A stretch of DNA of 64,000 nt from Patellaria atrata CBS 101060 (Eukaryota; Ascomycota; Dothideomycetes; Patellariales; Patellariaceae): NCBI GenBank assembly GCA_010093705.1, contig MU006099.1:658757-722756 (forward strand), given 5' to 3'. The position numbers and the translations under genes are program-made. Shown here piece after piece: positions 1 through 11,846 of the stretch (the stretch's first letter is position 1; each line of letters opens with the position of its first letter). Under the pieces are notes generated by a model. That model was not told where the DNA came from. It made no database searches and saw only the letters and a list, made by a program, of their open reading frames with translations.

Positions 1-1
1 G

Positions 2-151
2 GAGTGGCCGGATGATAATTCGAGGAAGACAGCGGGACCGTGGTGGGACATGATATACGAGGAAAGAAATATGAAATTTGCGAGAGAGAATGAGGAGAGA
101 GCGAGAAGAAAGAGAGAGCAGGAAGAGAATGGATGGGACAAGGGGTTTTGA
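2..151 (+). CDS. 3' end of an unidentified gene running in from the left edge
   Basis: An open frame enters at base 2 and stops at the TGA at 149-151, giving 49 C-terminal residues. The tail begins EWPDDNSRK, passes through a Trp-rich stretch (GPWWDMIYEERN) and ends in a strongly charged Glu/Arg/Lys helix-like segment (ENEERARRKREQEE) closing on GWDKGF. This composition looks coding rather than random. I do not recognise the family, and the start and most of the protein lie outside the window. It could be a chance frame, but the bias toward charged residues and the lack of low-quality codons argue against that. Confidence 0.5.
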   Translation, partial: EWPDDNSRKTAGPWWDMIYEERNMKFARENEERARRKREQEENGWDKGF

Positions 152-312
152 TCAGGAAGAGAAGTAGAGAAGGAGTATAGGGTGAGATTAACGGTATGTC
201 ACTTGAAGACCAGAAGAAATTGGTGATGAAAATGTCGAGGGTGAAACGAATCACACACATCTATGGATAGAGATGGTGTGTCAGAGAGCCCACGTTTTGT
301 TCTTGGAGCAGC

Positions 313-452
313 GGTCATGAAGTTCGACACTATGGGAAGAGTGCCACTTCTTTAGAATTCTAGAACAACTTGGCATACTCCATGAGATTTATTGGAGTAG
401 TCGTGATGAAGATGGACACTATGAAAAGAGTGCCACTTCCCCAGAATCCTAG
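313..452 (+). repeat. Diverged tandem duplication, 51-bp units about 89 bp apart
   Basis: Positions 313-363 and 402-452 align without gaps at about 80% identity (shared core GACACTATG, AAGAGTGCCACTTC, AGAAT-C-TAG). Translated in one frame, both read VMK-x-D-T-M-x-R-V-P-L, so this may be duplicated coding sequence or the 3' region of the left-edge gene. A short open frame (62 residues, ending near 558) covers the second copy, but I cannot show that it is a gene. Confidence 0.5.
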
Positions 453-565
453 TTCTGACCCATTCCAAAGAGGTCATAATCACGTGTACCTTGGGTTTAC
501 AAGCGAAGAAAGACAGCACGAAGTAGTAGTAACGGTAGGTTACTCTGATATTGAATGATATAACC

Positions 566-2742
566 TTAGATTAGTCCTTCCTTCTTGAGTCTCGCAGCCC
601 TGAACCTACTCACTTTCTTAATCTGTCCGTTCTTCTCCTCGAACAACGGATCTTCTTCTTCTTCTAGACTTGGTTTGAATCCACCTTGCTGATGTATTCT
701 GGCATTCCGCTGGTTGTGATACTCCACAGCGACCTCCTGATAGTGCAATTCCGGGTTGTATGCGTCCGGATCTGGTGGAGCTACGTGTTGAGTAGACACG
801 GGTTTTTCGATGACGCTTTTCGCTAGGATTTCGCCTACGGGGCCTTCTGGGATGCGTCGAGGCTCGGGGTTGGAAGATGGATCGGTATTTTCAGACATGA
901 AAGTACTAGGTTGCGATGGCGTACGGGCACTCTTGAATCTTGAGATTCTCCGAGTAGTTACTGGCTCCAGTTTAGGAGATGGAGCAACCGCGGGCCTTTC
1001 AAGAACTCTGTCTGATACAGGACGCATTACGGGTTGGGTTCCTTCCATTTTAGGGGCTGATTTTTGCGGTATAGCAGGTATAAGAGCTGGTGAGATATCA
1101 AGCTCTTCTGCAAATCTGACTCCCTTCTTGGTAGGCTCATTTTTAGGTAACTTCAATGAAGTTGCAGGTTTAGTAGCCGCATTAATAACATTGTCTTCAG
1201 TATCAACCGGTTTAGAGATATCGTTAACAAGCTCCTCGGGAAGATCCTTATCTCCTGGTTGCGGGCCGACATTCTCTATCCTCGTTGCATTCAACTTCTT
1301 TTCCAACTCCATCATCTCTTTCCGATAGTCGTCATCTATTTCCCTTCGGGTACTTCGTCCGAACTCATCTTCATAATCCGCGTCACTATCATAGCTGTCT
1401 TCATCATAGTCATCATCGTCAGAGTACTCCATATCCCCTTCTTCGAGATCTAATTCGGCTACAACTGCTCCAACCTCATTCAATCCATAGGAGAGCATCT
1501 CTCTTCTCATCTCCGCATCTATCGGATCTTCATCAATGGGTATGATCGGCTGTGAGCCGATTTCTTCATCGAATTCGTTGACTTCGATAATACGTTCTCC
1601 TTTTGTGACCGGAACCGGACCTCGGGCTTTTTGTTCGGCAATAGTTAACGGTCTTTGTTTTTCTTTTGGCTCTTCTAATTCTTGAGGTTCTTTCGTATCT
1701 TCTGCAAATGATACCATTTTCTTCGGTGTCATAGAGTCAGCTGGGGAGATAACGATTGAAGGAGCTTGCACCACTTCCATAATTGGGGAAGAATCCACCA
1801 ATTCTGTAGCTTTAGTAGAGTCTGCTAGTTCTGTATTTTTTGTGGAATCGACATTCTCTATGGTTTTGGTGGAGTCCACATGATCCTTAGTTTTAGTAAA
1901 GCTTACCTGCTCTGTAACTTTAGTAGGGTCTTCCGGCGGGTTCGTGGGATTATCAGGCTCCGGATTTATCTTTTCGGTTTCCATTATTTTAGCTCCTAAC
2001 GCTTTCTCCGCCGCTTCGATAATGTTGGCTGCACTCTTTTCAGGCTGATGCATAGAGGATGCTACGTAAAGTCAGCATACCATCTCCCAAATCTCAGATC
2101 CACACATACAAATAACATTATCTTCGTCATCCAGCTCTTCCTCAATCTCCATAATCGCAAGGCCCTCTTCATTTTTCAGTTCGGGGGCGTCCTTAATTGA
2201 AGTAAGATTTGCGAGCTTGTCTTGAGCGATAGCCATCTGTTTCTGGAGCGTGTGGGCATTTTGCTGTGAGTCTTCATACATCTATCAGCGCCTGTTCCGT
2301 CTCAATGCCTATTGTATGGAAACTTACAGTCTATGCGCCTCTGTATAATATCGATGATATTCTGACGTGACCTACGAGTCCCTTTATCTAATCCGCCAAT
2401 TTCCTTGATCTCTAGAATGGGTCAGTAAAGGGTACGCCCAGCTTGACATTGGGCCAGCTTTGCTAACCTTTCTCGTTGACAACGTCACCGCCGAAGTTCA
2501 TGCCGATATTTAGCTATTAAAAGGTGTTAGAATCGCTGATTATTCCTTCTATAAATCTAGCTCACCAAATCTTGTGGAGTCGGATCCCCTTTAACAGCCT
2601 TGATCTCCTCTTTGAGTCCTTCATACTCAGCTTCCCACGTCTGCCACTGTCGGAGTGAATTGCCGAGCTCCTCAAGATTTCTCTCAAGACGCAGACGGTG
2701 CTGCTCAAGCTGCTCTAAGGGATTCAATAGTGAATTTGCCAT
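566..2742 (-). CDS. URI1: URI/Bud27-type unconventional prefoldin protein
   Basis: Prefoldin-like chaperone subunit of the URI/Bud27 family, which assists assembly of RNA polymerases through RPB5 and links to TOR signalling (family knowledge). Five exons on the minus strand: 2742-2566, 2513-2468, 2411-2328, 2271-2110 and 2061-566. They sum to 654 residues with every junction in frame. The N-terminal 160 residues form the coiled-coil/prefoldin part (MANSLLNPLEQLEQHRLRLE start, then LNIGMNFGGDVVNEK). The rest is disordered, with a 9-10-residue VDSTK repeat (about 217-250), an acidic run (DDDDYDEDSYDSD) and the family's C-terminal signature VSRFRAARLKKEG. Two KK-x-V-x-F-A-E motifs lie near residues 270 and 468 and resemble PP1-docking RVxF sites. 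The last intron is only 48 nt. It diverges from the Tfb3 gene. Confidence 0.88.
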
Positions 2743-2909
2743 GTTTGCCTATCATACAAAGTAGTGAGGAGAAAACGGATCGAGTTTGGTCAAATCTGCA
2801 AATTCGCCGCGGAACTCTACCGGCCCCGCCACAACAAAAAGATCGCTTCTCATCAGACTGAAAGAAACAAGCTGCTCACATCACCACCCCCCTTGCAAAT
2901 CACCGCAAG
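2743..2909. promoter_or_regulatory. 167-bp shared divergent promoter (URI / Tfb3)
   Basis: The only sequence between the two start codons. It must hold both core promoters and both 5' leaders. I see no TATA box; a C-rich stretch (CACCACCCCCC, 2882-2892) lies just before the Tfb3 ATG. Co-regulation of two transcription-machinery genes is an inference. Confidence 0.5.
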
Positions 2910-4093
2910 ATGTCCAGAACCGCACCTCGATTGGGGCCGACAGCTCCTAAAAAGCTCGTAGAAGATGGCGGTAAGCTTCACAACATGATTCCACCCCTAT
3001 TTTTACGTCGATTTAGCTAATCTTGGTCCTAGACATCTGCCCTGTCTGCAAATCCTCCCGCTACCTCAACCCCAACATGGTCTTCAAAGTAAACCCCGAA
3101 TGCTACCACAAGATGTGCGAATCCTGCGTCGACCGCATCTTCTCCCACGGCCCCGCCCCATGCCCGATTGCCGGCTGCCGGCGTACACTCCGCAAAGCGC
3201 GCTTCAAAAAGCCCAACTTCGAAGACATCCAGATCGAGCGGGAAGTCGATATAAGAAGGCGCGTTGCTTCTGTGTTTAACCGCCGCGAAGACGAGTTCGA
3301 TACGCTTCTAGATTATAATAACTACCTTAACGAAGTTGAAGACATAACGTTCAACCTGATCCACAAAATCGACCTCGACGCTACGGAGAAGAAGCTAGCC
3401 GCTTATGCTGACTCGAATAAACAATCTATCCAAGCGAACGTCTCGCGGGCATCCCAAGAAACCACATCCTTCCAAGCTAGGCAAGCTGCAGAACGTGAGC
3501 AGGAGCGCTTAAGGCGTGAAGCCGCTCGGAGAGACGACGAAGAGAAAAAGAGGATATTGGAGGAGAACAGACGGAATATCCTGAATACCCTTGCCACGAC
3601 CGATGGAGATGCAAATCGAATTGCAAAAGAGGGTCAGCGGGTTGCACTTAAGAAATCTTCTGCGCGGCGCGCTCTCACAGACCGTCGGCCGGACGTCGTG
3701 GCTAGCGATCCCTTCACGGCCGCGACGGCAAACGGCAACGCAGATGGCGGGGCGTTCGTGATCAAGGGGCTCAAGAAGGTGGTTGAGCCTGAAGCAGAGA
3801 AGCCTTATGATCCCTTCGGCGGCTTGTCGGACGAGACGCAGTATTATGTCTTGCAGGATACATATCAGTACGAGGATGTGGATAAGTATATGAGCGATGT
3901 ACAGTACACAGCCGGCGGATACGATTTCGGAGAGTGGTATTCGCGAGCACTATGCGAAGCTTTCTCCGGTTTGGGTGTTTTCATTGGGGAGGAAACATCG
4001 GGAAGAGACGCCGCAGCTGCGGTACCTATTGCCATGGCTGCAACGGCGGCGACGGTGGTCGGAGTGGAAAAGAGTGCGGATGACGTGTTTTGA
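2910..4093 (+). CDS. TFB3: TFIIH/CAK assembly subunit Tfb3 (MAT1)
   Basis: RING-finger subunit of TFIIH that holds the CDK-activating kinase (Kin28/CDK7 with cyclin H) on the core complex; nuclear, acting in RNA polymerase II initiation and nucleotide-excision repair (family knowledge). Two exons, 2910-2970 and 3033-4093, joined within the Asp codon of DICPVC, give 373 residues. The C3HC4 RING is at about residues 22-67 (CPVCKSS, CYHKMCESC, CPIAGC), followed by the typical KPNFEDIQIEREVDIRRRV segment, the MAT1 helical domain and a charged coiled coil (AAEREQERLRREAARRDDEE). The C-terminal tail is Ala-rich and variable. The first ATG is chosen because SRTAPRLGP leads in frame into the RING through a clean GTAAGC intron. 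Confidence 0.95.
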
Positions 4094-4994
4094 ACGCTAT
4101 CTCGAGATGCAAAAGGGCATTTCTTAGTATCGGAAAGATCTCAATGTCATCATTGACCGTTATCAGTAAGCATACCGTTCCATCCCTATGGATTACCCTA
4201 CCCTAACCTTCTAATATAGGACTATGATCAGGTCTAAGAAACCTCACCGCTTCCTATACCTTCGGTATTCAAACGAGGTATTCTGCACAAGGGAAGCAAT
4301 CCTCTCCCAATCGGAAACTATCTCTCCGCAATCAAGATACACATGACCATATGGCGAGAGATAATGCGTTGGGGTTGAGGGACTAAAGGCTTGGTAACTT
4401 GAATGATGGGACCACTAGAATCTCCCTTTTTCGAGCGAGGATTGACAAGAGAAAAAAAAAATAGTTGTGAAGCAGAGAAGGCTGCAGAATATTCTTACTG
4501 ATACGGAGAATCTACTCGTGTTTTGAGATTTCAAAATCTCCTGGAATTTTTGACCGTAATCTCTTATAGAAGAAGGTGACTTTTTGTTAGTCCCACGACT
4601 AAAGTTACCGGGCGTTGGACTTTCGCCGTAGAAGGATCTCCTCCGTACCGATAGCCGGAAAAGGATGTACATTAAGGTGGATTGCCCCTTAATGACAGAG
4701 TCGATATCTAATAGCATCTCCTATTAAAGGCACGTTCCTCCCATCTAGGGTAGAGATCCCAATATCAAATAGATTCACGACCTTCGGTCTCACGCAAAAA
4801 GGGGACGGTAATGTTACCTATTTAAGCATTCTGGCGCATCTGAGAGTGGAGGACATCTGACTCCAATTTATATTAAAAGTACCTCTCGTACGAACTTATC
4901 CATGTCTCAGGTACACAGGAGGGAGTAATACCGATGAATTGTTTTAGAGGTCATGACAATACAGAGAAATATCTCAATCCACCTTACCTTATCA
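4094..4994. other. Convergent intergenic region, no gene seen
   Basis: It lies between the 3' ends of Tfb3 (+) and Pan2 (-). The longest open frame (about 100 codons, minus strand, 4415-4717) has low-complexity composition and no recognisable motif, so I do not call it. Confidence 0.5.
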
Positions 4995-7900
4995 TCATCG
5001 TCTAGGACTCCCCCCAAAGCCTCCTCTAGCACCAAAGCCCAACGCCTTCCTCGCCGGCGTCGTCGGCCCTCTCCCATCACCACCCTCCAGGTCCGGCGTT
5101 TCTCTCCCACCACTAGGACCCATCCCCTTCTCCACTCTCGCTCCCGGCGCCTTATACCCGACTTTGAACCCCTTAGCATAAACATCCAACAGGATCTGCT
5201 CCAACACGCCTGCATCCATAAACTCCTCATACTTCCTCCACAACTTCAGTGCCGTATGCGCATCCTCAACACTATCATGTTCCTCCATCTGAATTTCCTC
5301 ATTCAACAAAATCCACGCCAAAAATCTCAATGACAATTTTCTCTGTCGGGCCGGGATGTAGAATAGATCGACCGTATCCACCACCTGCGCTTTGGGGACA
5401 TGGATATTGATGGTGCGGAAATCTTTGGGCAGACCGTGGCCAACGAATATGACGCCGAGATTGAGGAGGAGCCAGAGTTTCTTGTAGGCGACTTTGAGGC
5501 TTACGAGGGCGTGCTTGCTAGTGTCACGATTGAGGTCGCCGGGGGAGATGCCAGAGTAGGCGGTTAGGTAGTCGACGACGGGCTCGTTAATGGCGATGTA
5601 GTCGTCGATGAAGGGGAGGCCTTGGTCGGGGCCAGAGCCGCGGAGAACGGAGACTCTGGCGAGGCCGAGACGAGGGGGACGGATGGTTTCGCGGGTGCCG
5701 TCGGCTTTGATTTCGATTTCTTCGCGTTGGAGGGCTACGAATTCCGCGTCGATGGCAAAGGGGGTGCCAGGTCGAGGAGCTTCTGTTGTTGAGTTCAGAA
5801 GGCGGAATGTCGAGGGATCCTCGTCTTGTCTGCATATTGATCAGTATGGGCGCGCATATTTTGGGATTAATAACGTACGGAGTCGTCCATCGTCTGTATA
5901 AAAGCGATGGATCCAGATTTTCCTTCCACGAGTCGTCTATAGTGTGACTGGCAGACTTCACCTGGTACGCCAAAACTGAAGGTAGCTTCCAGGAAGGATC
6001 AAAACGTAAAGCTTCTTCTTTGCTTGTTACTCGGACCAAAAAGTCATTGAATAAGTGCCATTGGTTCTCGACTTGGGGGTCGAGGGATGATGGAGCCACT
6101 ATATATTGTTAATATGAAATGTTTGCCGATATCATGGGTACCGACCATTGATCATCCCCACTAAATGAGGCTTTTGGTTCTCTCCGCTATTAATGTCAGC
6201 AACGAAGCCAACAAGTTCATATACCACAGTATTGAACGACCCCCTTTGTAAGTGGAACTTTAAATCCTCTCCTTCGTAGCAGAAGAAAGAACCTTTGTCA
6301 GTTATGATACCAATTTCGCTAGGTAACCAGTTGGGTGTCGACCAAAGTTGCTTTGCCTCTGGTGAATGAAGCGCAGCATTTATCAGCAGTACTGCGGGTA
6401 CTGTCTGAACCGTTTTCTCGGAGTGTATTTCTCTGTAGGTATTGCACATATTACAAAAGCCCCTCTGTTTTTCTTTCCGCTCTACGCTCGCTTTGAGTAT
6501 CTGTGAGAATGTCATTGCTCGAGCAGGAGGTTTCTAAAGAGGATCAGAACTAGCTTCAGAAAGGTTCATGAAATATCACCTTTGACTGAAACCGTAGGTA
6601 CTGTTCATATTGGTGGTACATCATCTCGTGCACTAGAACAGTTCCAGGTTTCGTCGAGTGGGTATTGCAATGTGCGCAGCGCATGTGCGCCACAGCTCTA
6701 GTTGATACTGCCTGTCATGTGTTAGTCTAAGGGCATATCATGCTAGAGAGGAAAATATATGCTGTACCTGTTCTAGATGTGACGCCTGGGGTGACATCTG
6801 ACGGTACTCTGTTACAATTTTCTCCAGTATGAATCTATTGAAATTTTGAATCATTGTGGTCAGAGCACTGTTTGGTGCATGCTCTTCTATTAGTCCAAAC
6901 GACAAAGCTAGAAACTGTCAGTTTAAATAACATAAATTTGTACGCAAGTCCATACCATTAGAAAGACCGCTAAAAGTCTTCAAGAAATTAGTAGCCTGGC
7001 AATTCTGCCCATCGGCCTTTTCTAGCATATCGAACAGAAAGCCCATCTCACACAGTAGACAATTCTCAAACAAGCAAGAAGTAGCCGCATGTCGTAATGC
7101 GAGATTCCTTAGCATGGGAGTGAATTTGAATACCTGTAACAAGGGATTCGCGTACGAATTTGCTATATGTGTCTCCAATCCGGAGAACTTCGTCTTGTTG
7201 TAAAACCTGATGCTAGTAAGAAAAGAAGCTGATATATCAAAGGGGTAACACTCACTTGAAATCAAAGTCGTCCACGCCGAACTTGCTGTACTTAATCTCA
7301 ACGTTTCTATACATTACAGGGACTTCGGCTTTGGTAGAGCCGTCCAACAGCATGTCCCCAAAAGACTCCAGCGCATCACTCATTCTTCGGTCACCACTTT
7401 GCAGTTGCGGATCTCTTGCCTTCTCACTCAGGAATTTGGGTGCTACGAGGGAGTTCTCTTGTCGATCCGAGCTACGGGTATTTTCGACTTGATTTCGTCT
7501 AGTTTTTCTAGGGTTGGGTCCGTAAAATCCCACTTCAGGAGCACGCTTTAAATTTGCAAGAATCGCTGGATCCACTTTAGGAAGCGGCGCTCCAACTTCG
7601 AAAACCATATGGCTGGGCCACGCGGACAATAATGTCTCTCGATAGTAAGGTATCCCTACTGTACTTAAGGGGCTAAATTATCATATTAGTCCGGTGTCTG
7701 TGGAAAACTGAAGCACAATACCCACGTATCTGGTTGCCAGTCAACACTAGGCACAGGAAGGGGAGTGTCTGGGAATTCTGTAGGATTGCTGTATTCCGTG
7801 AATTGCATTTTTGCCGGTGATCCCCATAAGTGTATGCCGGCATGGCCATCTGAAAGAGCAAAGGCATCTCCTGAAGGCGCTAGCTCAAAGGCGGTGAAGT

Positions 7901-9062
7901 AACTGTCGTACGGATATACTTGCCTCACGTCCGATGTATGAGGGTTCATCAAATCAACTATCTGTAGGGAGCCTGCCTGGGACATTACAATGCTCGTCGT
8001 CGACATCCTAGGATGCATGCGAACAAAGGCAGCTCCACTTTGGAAAGGTATAGGTGCGAGTTGGACAAGTGTCTTGAGATCAAACACCTTTGCGAATGAA
8101 TCTAGGGAGTATCCATGTGCAGTATGAGGTCGCGGAGAATAACCGCACGTTACCACGTAATCGGACTTTGCGTCCATATCGTGGATCCATGACTGATGAG
8201 CATTCCAATTTCGGACAAGCTTGAATGTGTTGGGATCTAAAATGTGGACGGCACCAGTGCTTGTAGCAGCACATATATATTGCCCACCCTTCTTCATCAG
8301 TGTATAGTGGTCCTCTGCTGGCAGCTGTGTTTATCAGAAGCGGTTTTGCAATTTTCCATCATTAACTCACCGTCTCAACGATGACGCCCTTCTCAACATC
8401 AACCCTAAACATTGTATCCTGACAGCCAGCAACCAGAATTTCGCTGCTCCCTTTTGCAGTGAAGCTTATGCATCGTAGATCTTTGAAATTTTCGTCTCTA
8501 CAAACCCATCAGCTCTTGTTCAGGGTGTGATCAGACGCTCCATGGTTTCAAAGAGGACGTACGCCACGTGCCATTGTGCCAAACCTCGGCGTGAGGATAA
8601 GTGTATACTGCGAGTCGAAATCGATATGATACCCTTCGGTGCGAACAGCAATTGCTTGACATGGCCTTCACTAGAGGGATGTGCTTTAAAGGAGGTATAC
8701 TTTTGGAGCTCAGCTCCATAGAACGAGGAGACTCTACCCTATAGGTCCCACACATTAGCATACTTATGACTCTTTCCAGTATAGTTCAACAGACTTACTC
8801 ACATACTCGTTCCCAGCCCACAACAGCTCCTGTGATGGATCAAAAGCTAGAGTCGTTGCTGGGGTGGGCAAGGCGCGGTCCTGCGGTCCTGGCCCTGGGA
8901 GGAATATACGGGCGACCTTGACATGATCAGTATAGAGCTACCAATTGAGGAATCTTAGCTACGCAAGTCTTTTATGGTTTCTGAAAGAATATCTGAAAAG
9001 TAGCTGTGCTAACGTATTTCTAAAGGTGAGAGAGTATATACCTCGTCCCAATCTGCCTCCAT
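4995..9062 (-). CDS. PAN2: PAN2, catalytic subunit of the PAN2-PAN3 poly(A) nuclease
   Basis: Cytoplasmic deadenylase that trims mRNA poly(A) tails together with Pan3 (family knowledge). The gene has about ten short introns; only the outer limits are fixed here (start MEADWDEV, stop after GFGGSPRR). The N-terminal WD40 propeller is clear ([38 protein letters not shown]). The linker with [13 protein letters not shown] and a catalytically dead ubiquitin-hydrolase-like domain follow ([36 protein letters not shown]). The C-terminal RNase D-type domain keeps all DEDDh residues: DAEFVALQ (about 5755-5730), the Asp of GHGLPKDF, and HDSVEDAH. It ends in a Gly/Arg tail. No gene lies between it and PEPCK. 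Confidence 0.93.
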
Positions 9063-9547
9063 CGTGGCAGTGTCACTAGCCTAAAGATTCCTTTTGCATT
9101 TCCAAAAGTTCAAAGGGCAATGGGGTAATAAGATATGTATAAAATGATGTTATTAAGCTTGAAGGTTTGAAGAGCAGAACTCCCCGCGGCACAAGAACGC
9201 TACTGCGGCATCGGAAACGCGTGGGAGGAACTGCAACTGGTGACCTTTGGTGATCCCTGTCATGATCGCTGCATTCGTTCTTGAAGGCCGAGATCTCTGA
9301 ATTTCTCGCAGAACTCCCATCCCTTTGAGAAAAGTCAAGACACCAATGGTTGCACAAAATAGTCCAGATGAACTTTACAATCACATCATTCATTTCTTTT
9401 AAGTATCATCATAATACACCAAGCGCCCCAATATGTAGGAGCTATTAATCAGGCAAAATCCAAAAATCCACTCCCAGCAGTATGTAAACTGGTACAGATT
9501 TAAGAACCTTTCAAATCATGAACACATCCCCTTCTTTCACTTCAGAC
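9063..9547. other. Intergenic, Pan2 5' side / PEPCK 3' side
   Basis: 485 bp that must contain the Pan2 promoter and the PEPCK 3' UTR. An open frame of about 100 codons on the minus strand (9076-9393) has no recognisable motif and is not called. Confidence 0.45.
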
Positions 9548-11837
9548 TTACTGACCCTCAACCTTAACATCCGGACCGGCCTTGATGACTTCCTCCGTCG
9601 CTTGATCCTCATACTTCTTGAAGTTCTCCACGAACAGCTGGCCGAGCTTGGTGACCTCTTCCTTGAAGTCTGCTGTACCCGTCCACGACTTGGAAGGGTT
9701 AAGGAGCTCATCTGGGACGCCTGGGCAAGTCTTGGGAACAGAGAGATTGAATGTCTCATAAGTCTCGTACTCGACCTTGGCGAGCTCACCGGAGTGAATG
9801 GCGTCAAGGATTGCACGCGTGTACTTGAGAGGGCAACGTTTGCCGCCAGTTGTGGCACCAGCACCGACCCAACCGGTGTTGAGGAGCCAGGCATTAGCAT
9901 TGTGATGTGAAATCTTGTCTGCAAGCATGGTTGCGTAGCGCATGGGATGCAATGCAAGGAAGGGCTGCGCAAAGCAAGATGAAAATGTTGCTTGAGGTTC
10001 AGTAACTCCCTGTTCCGTTCCGGCCATCTTGGATGTGTAACCAGAGATGAAGTGGAACATAGTCTGGGCGCTGTTGAGCTTCGAGATCGGTGGTAGGACA
10101 CCGCGGGCATCACAGGTTAAGAGAATGATGTTCGTTGGGTGACCAGAGCTGACACACGGGATCTTGGTATTATCAATATATTCAATGGGGTATGCACTGT
10201 ATAGCTATTAGGATGTGACAAAACATATGGGTTCCTGTAGACTCACCATCGGGTATTTTCAGTCAACGTCGAGTCATCGTAATCTACTTCACGAGTATCC
10301 GGGTTGAAGACAACGTTCTCCAAGACCGAGCCAAACCTAATCGCGTTGAAGATATCGGGTTCCTTCTCAGCGGAAAGACCAATGCACTTGGCATAGCAAC
10401 CGCCTTCGATATTGAAAACTCCAGTGTCACTCCAGCAGTGTTCGTCGTCACCAATGAGCGCACGTTTAGGATCGGCCGAAAGGGTAGTCTTGCCCGTACC
10501 AGAGAGACCGAAGAAGACTGTAACGTCTCCATTCTTGCCCTCATTTGCCGACGAGTGAAGGGTAAGCACTTGATGCTTCACCGGCATCTCGTAGAAAAGA
10601 ACGGTGAAGATACCCTTCTTCATCTCACCGGCATATTCTGTCCCGAGGATGACCATCTCCTTCTCCTCGAAATTGATGGCAACCGAGGTAGATGAGGTCA
10701 TACCGGTGGTGAATCTGTTCGCTGGGAAAGCACCAGCATTGTAGATAACATAGTCGGGATGGAAATGTTCCAGCTCTTCTCTGTTAGGTCGGATGAGCAT
10801 GTTGCGCATGAAGAGGGCATGGTAAGCTCTTGCACAGACGACGCGGACCCTGATCCTGTATCGCTCGTCCCATCCGGCAAAGCCATCGACGACGTAAATT
10901 CGGTTCCTGGTGTTTAGGTAGTCGATAGCACGTTCTCTGTTGATACGCCAGACCTGTGAGCAATTATTATCAGCATGATTGTTTATCCCGTCTATTGTCA
11001 GCACGTGATGTGGGGTTCTCGTGACTCCCCGCCCCGGTTCATGAGGTGGGCAAATTGCGGGGGAGTGCGCCACATGCGGAAGCCCACCGCGGAACCCATG
11101 GAGGGGACCGATTCGGTAACACAGGCTTGGATTACGTCTTGCCAATCGTTGCCTCATCACATGCGATGAAAATTCAAAGAACGACGAATGGAGGCGGTTT
11201 AGGAAGTAAGAGATTTCAACACGTACATCTGGAGTCATCGCCTTGTTCACCGGTCCCCACCAAACGTCTTTCTTGGAGCCTTCCTCCTCTACAATACGTT
11301 TGTCGGAAGGTGAACGTCCCGTCTTCGCCCCAGAGTATGCGGAGAGTGCACCTGACGATGTTATGGCTGAGCCAGTCTCGTAGACGAGGGCGTCCTCGTA
11401 CAAGGCGGCGACTGAGGGATTGGCGACCTAAAGCAGGGCGGTTAGATACGGCCAATTGAATGGGGAAGCTGTTCTTTGCATGACTTACAATAGCGACACG
11501 GTCATAGTCGATATGTGCCTTCTCATGGAGCTCTTCTTCGATTTCAGTGTGTTCCCTTTGCGGTCTGTAGTCGTATCCGTCAGCATGAATGCTCAATGGC
11601 ATCTGGGACGTGCTCGCGTGAGCAACTGAAGACTCACTGTACACCGCCTGGGTGAAGGGCGGTCTGGTTGACGCTGCTGGAAACCATGTTGGCCTGGCTC
11701 AAAGTTCGTACGAGAGAAGATGAATGGAAATTGCTCCTTTGCTGCTTTTGAACCTGTTGACGGGCAAAGTCTTCAGCTAAAGGTCCTGGAGAAGCGGGTC
11801 TGATATGCTGGGCAGCTGATGCTTTAATAGAAGCCAT
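9548..11837 (-). CDS. acuF: Phosphoenolpyruvate carboxykinase (ATP)
   Basis: Converts oxaloacetate plus ATP to PEP, the committed cytosolic step of gluconeogenesis (EC 4.1.1.49). Five exons: 11837-11638, 11564-11489, 11427-11227, 10953-10247 and 10196-9548, in frame throughout, 610 residues. Landmarks: HPGGVQ near the conserved N terminus, [17 protein letters not shown], the kinase loop [11 protein letters not shown] and the C-terminal [11 protein letters not shown]. The usual fungal start corresponds to Met51 ([20 protein letters not shown] at 11687), giving 560 residues. The upstream ATG at 11837 adds 50 Ser/Gln/Arg-rich residues that look partly like a targeting leader, and I cannot decide between the two. 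The third intron (10954-11226) is open in frame (see its own entry). A CGG-N7-CCG palindrome sits 10 bp upstream of the first ATG. Confidence 0.95.
10954..11226 (-). other. Stop-free 273-nt intron of PEPCK, possible exitron
   Basis: Donor GTACGT and acceptor CACAG join TPD to VWRINRERA, the sequence conserved in PEPCK, so this is an intron. It is 91 codons long with no in-frame stop, whereas neighbouring introns are 50-75 nt. Retention would insert 91 residues (rich in His, Pro, Arg) without breaking the frame. It also contains a TCACGTGC element (11001-11008, reverse strand) and a GC-rich patch around 11028-11110. Confidence 0.75.
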
Positions 11838-11846
11838 TCTAACACG

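Noticed and set aside
810-1328. 172-codon plus-strand frame inside the URI gene
   Set aside because: Antisense shadow of the large URI exon.
4907-5333. Overlapping frames on both strands at the Pan2 3' end
   Set aside because: They are shadows of the Pan2 C-terminal exon, which carries the HDSVEDAH motif.
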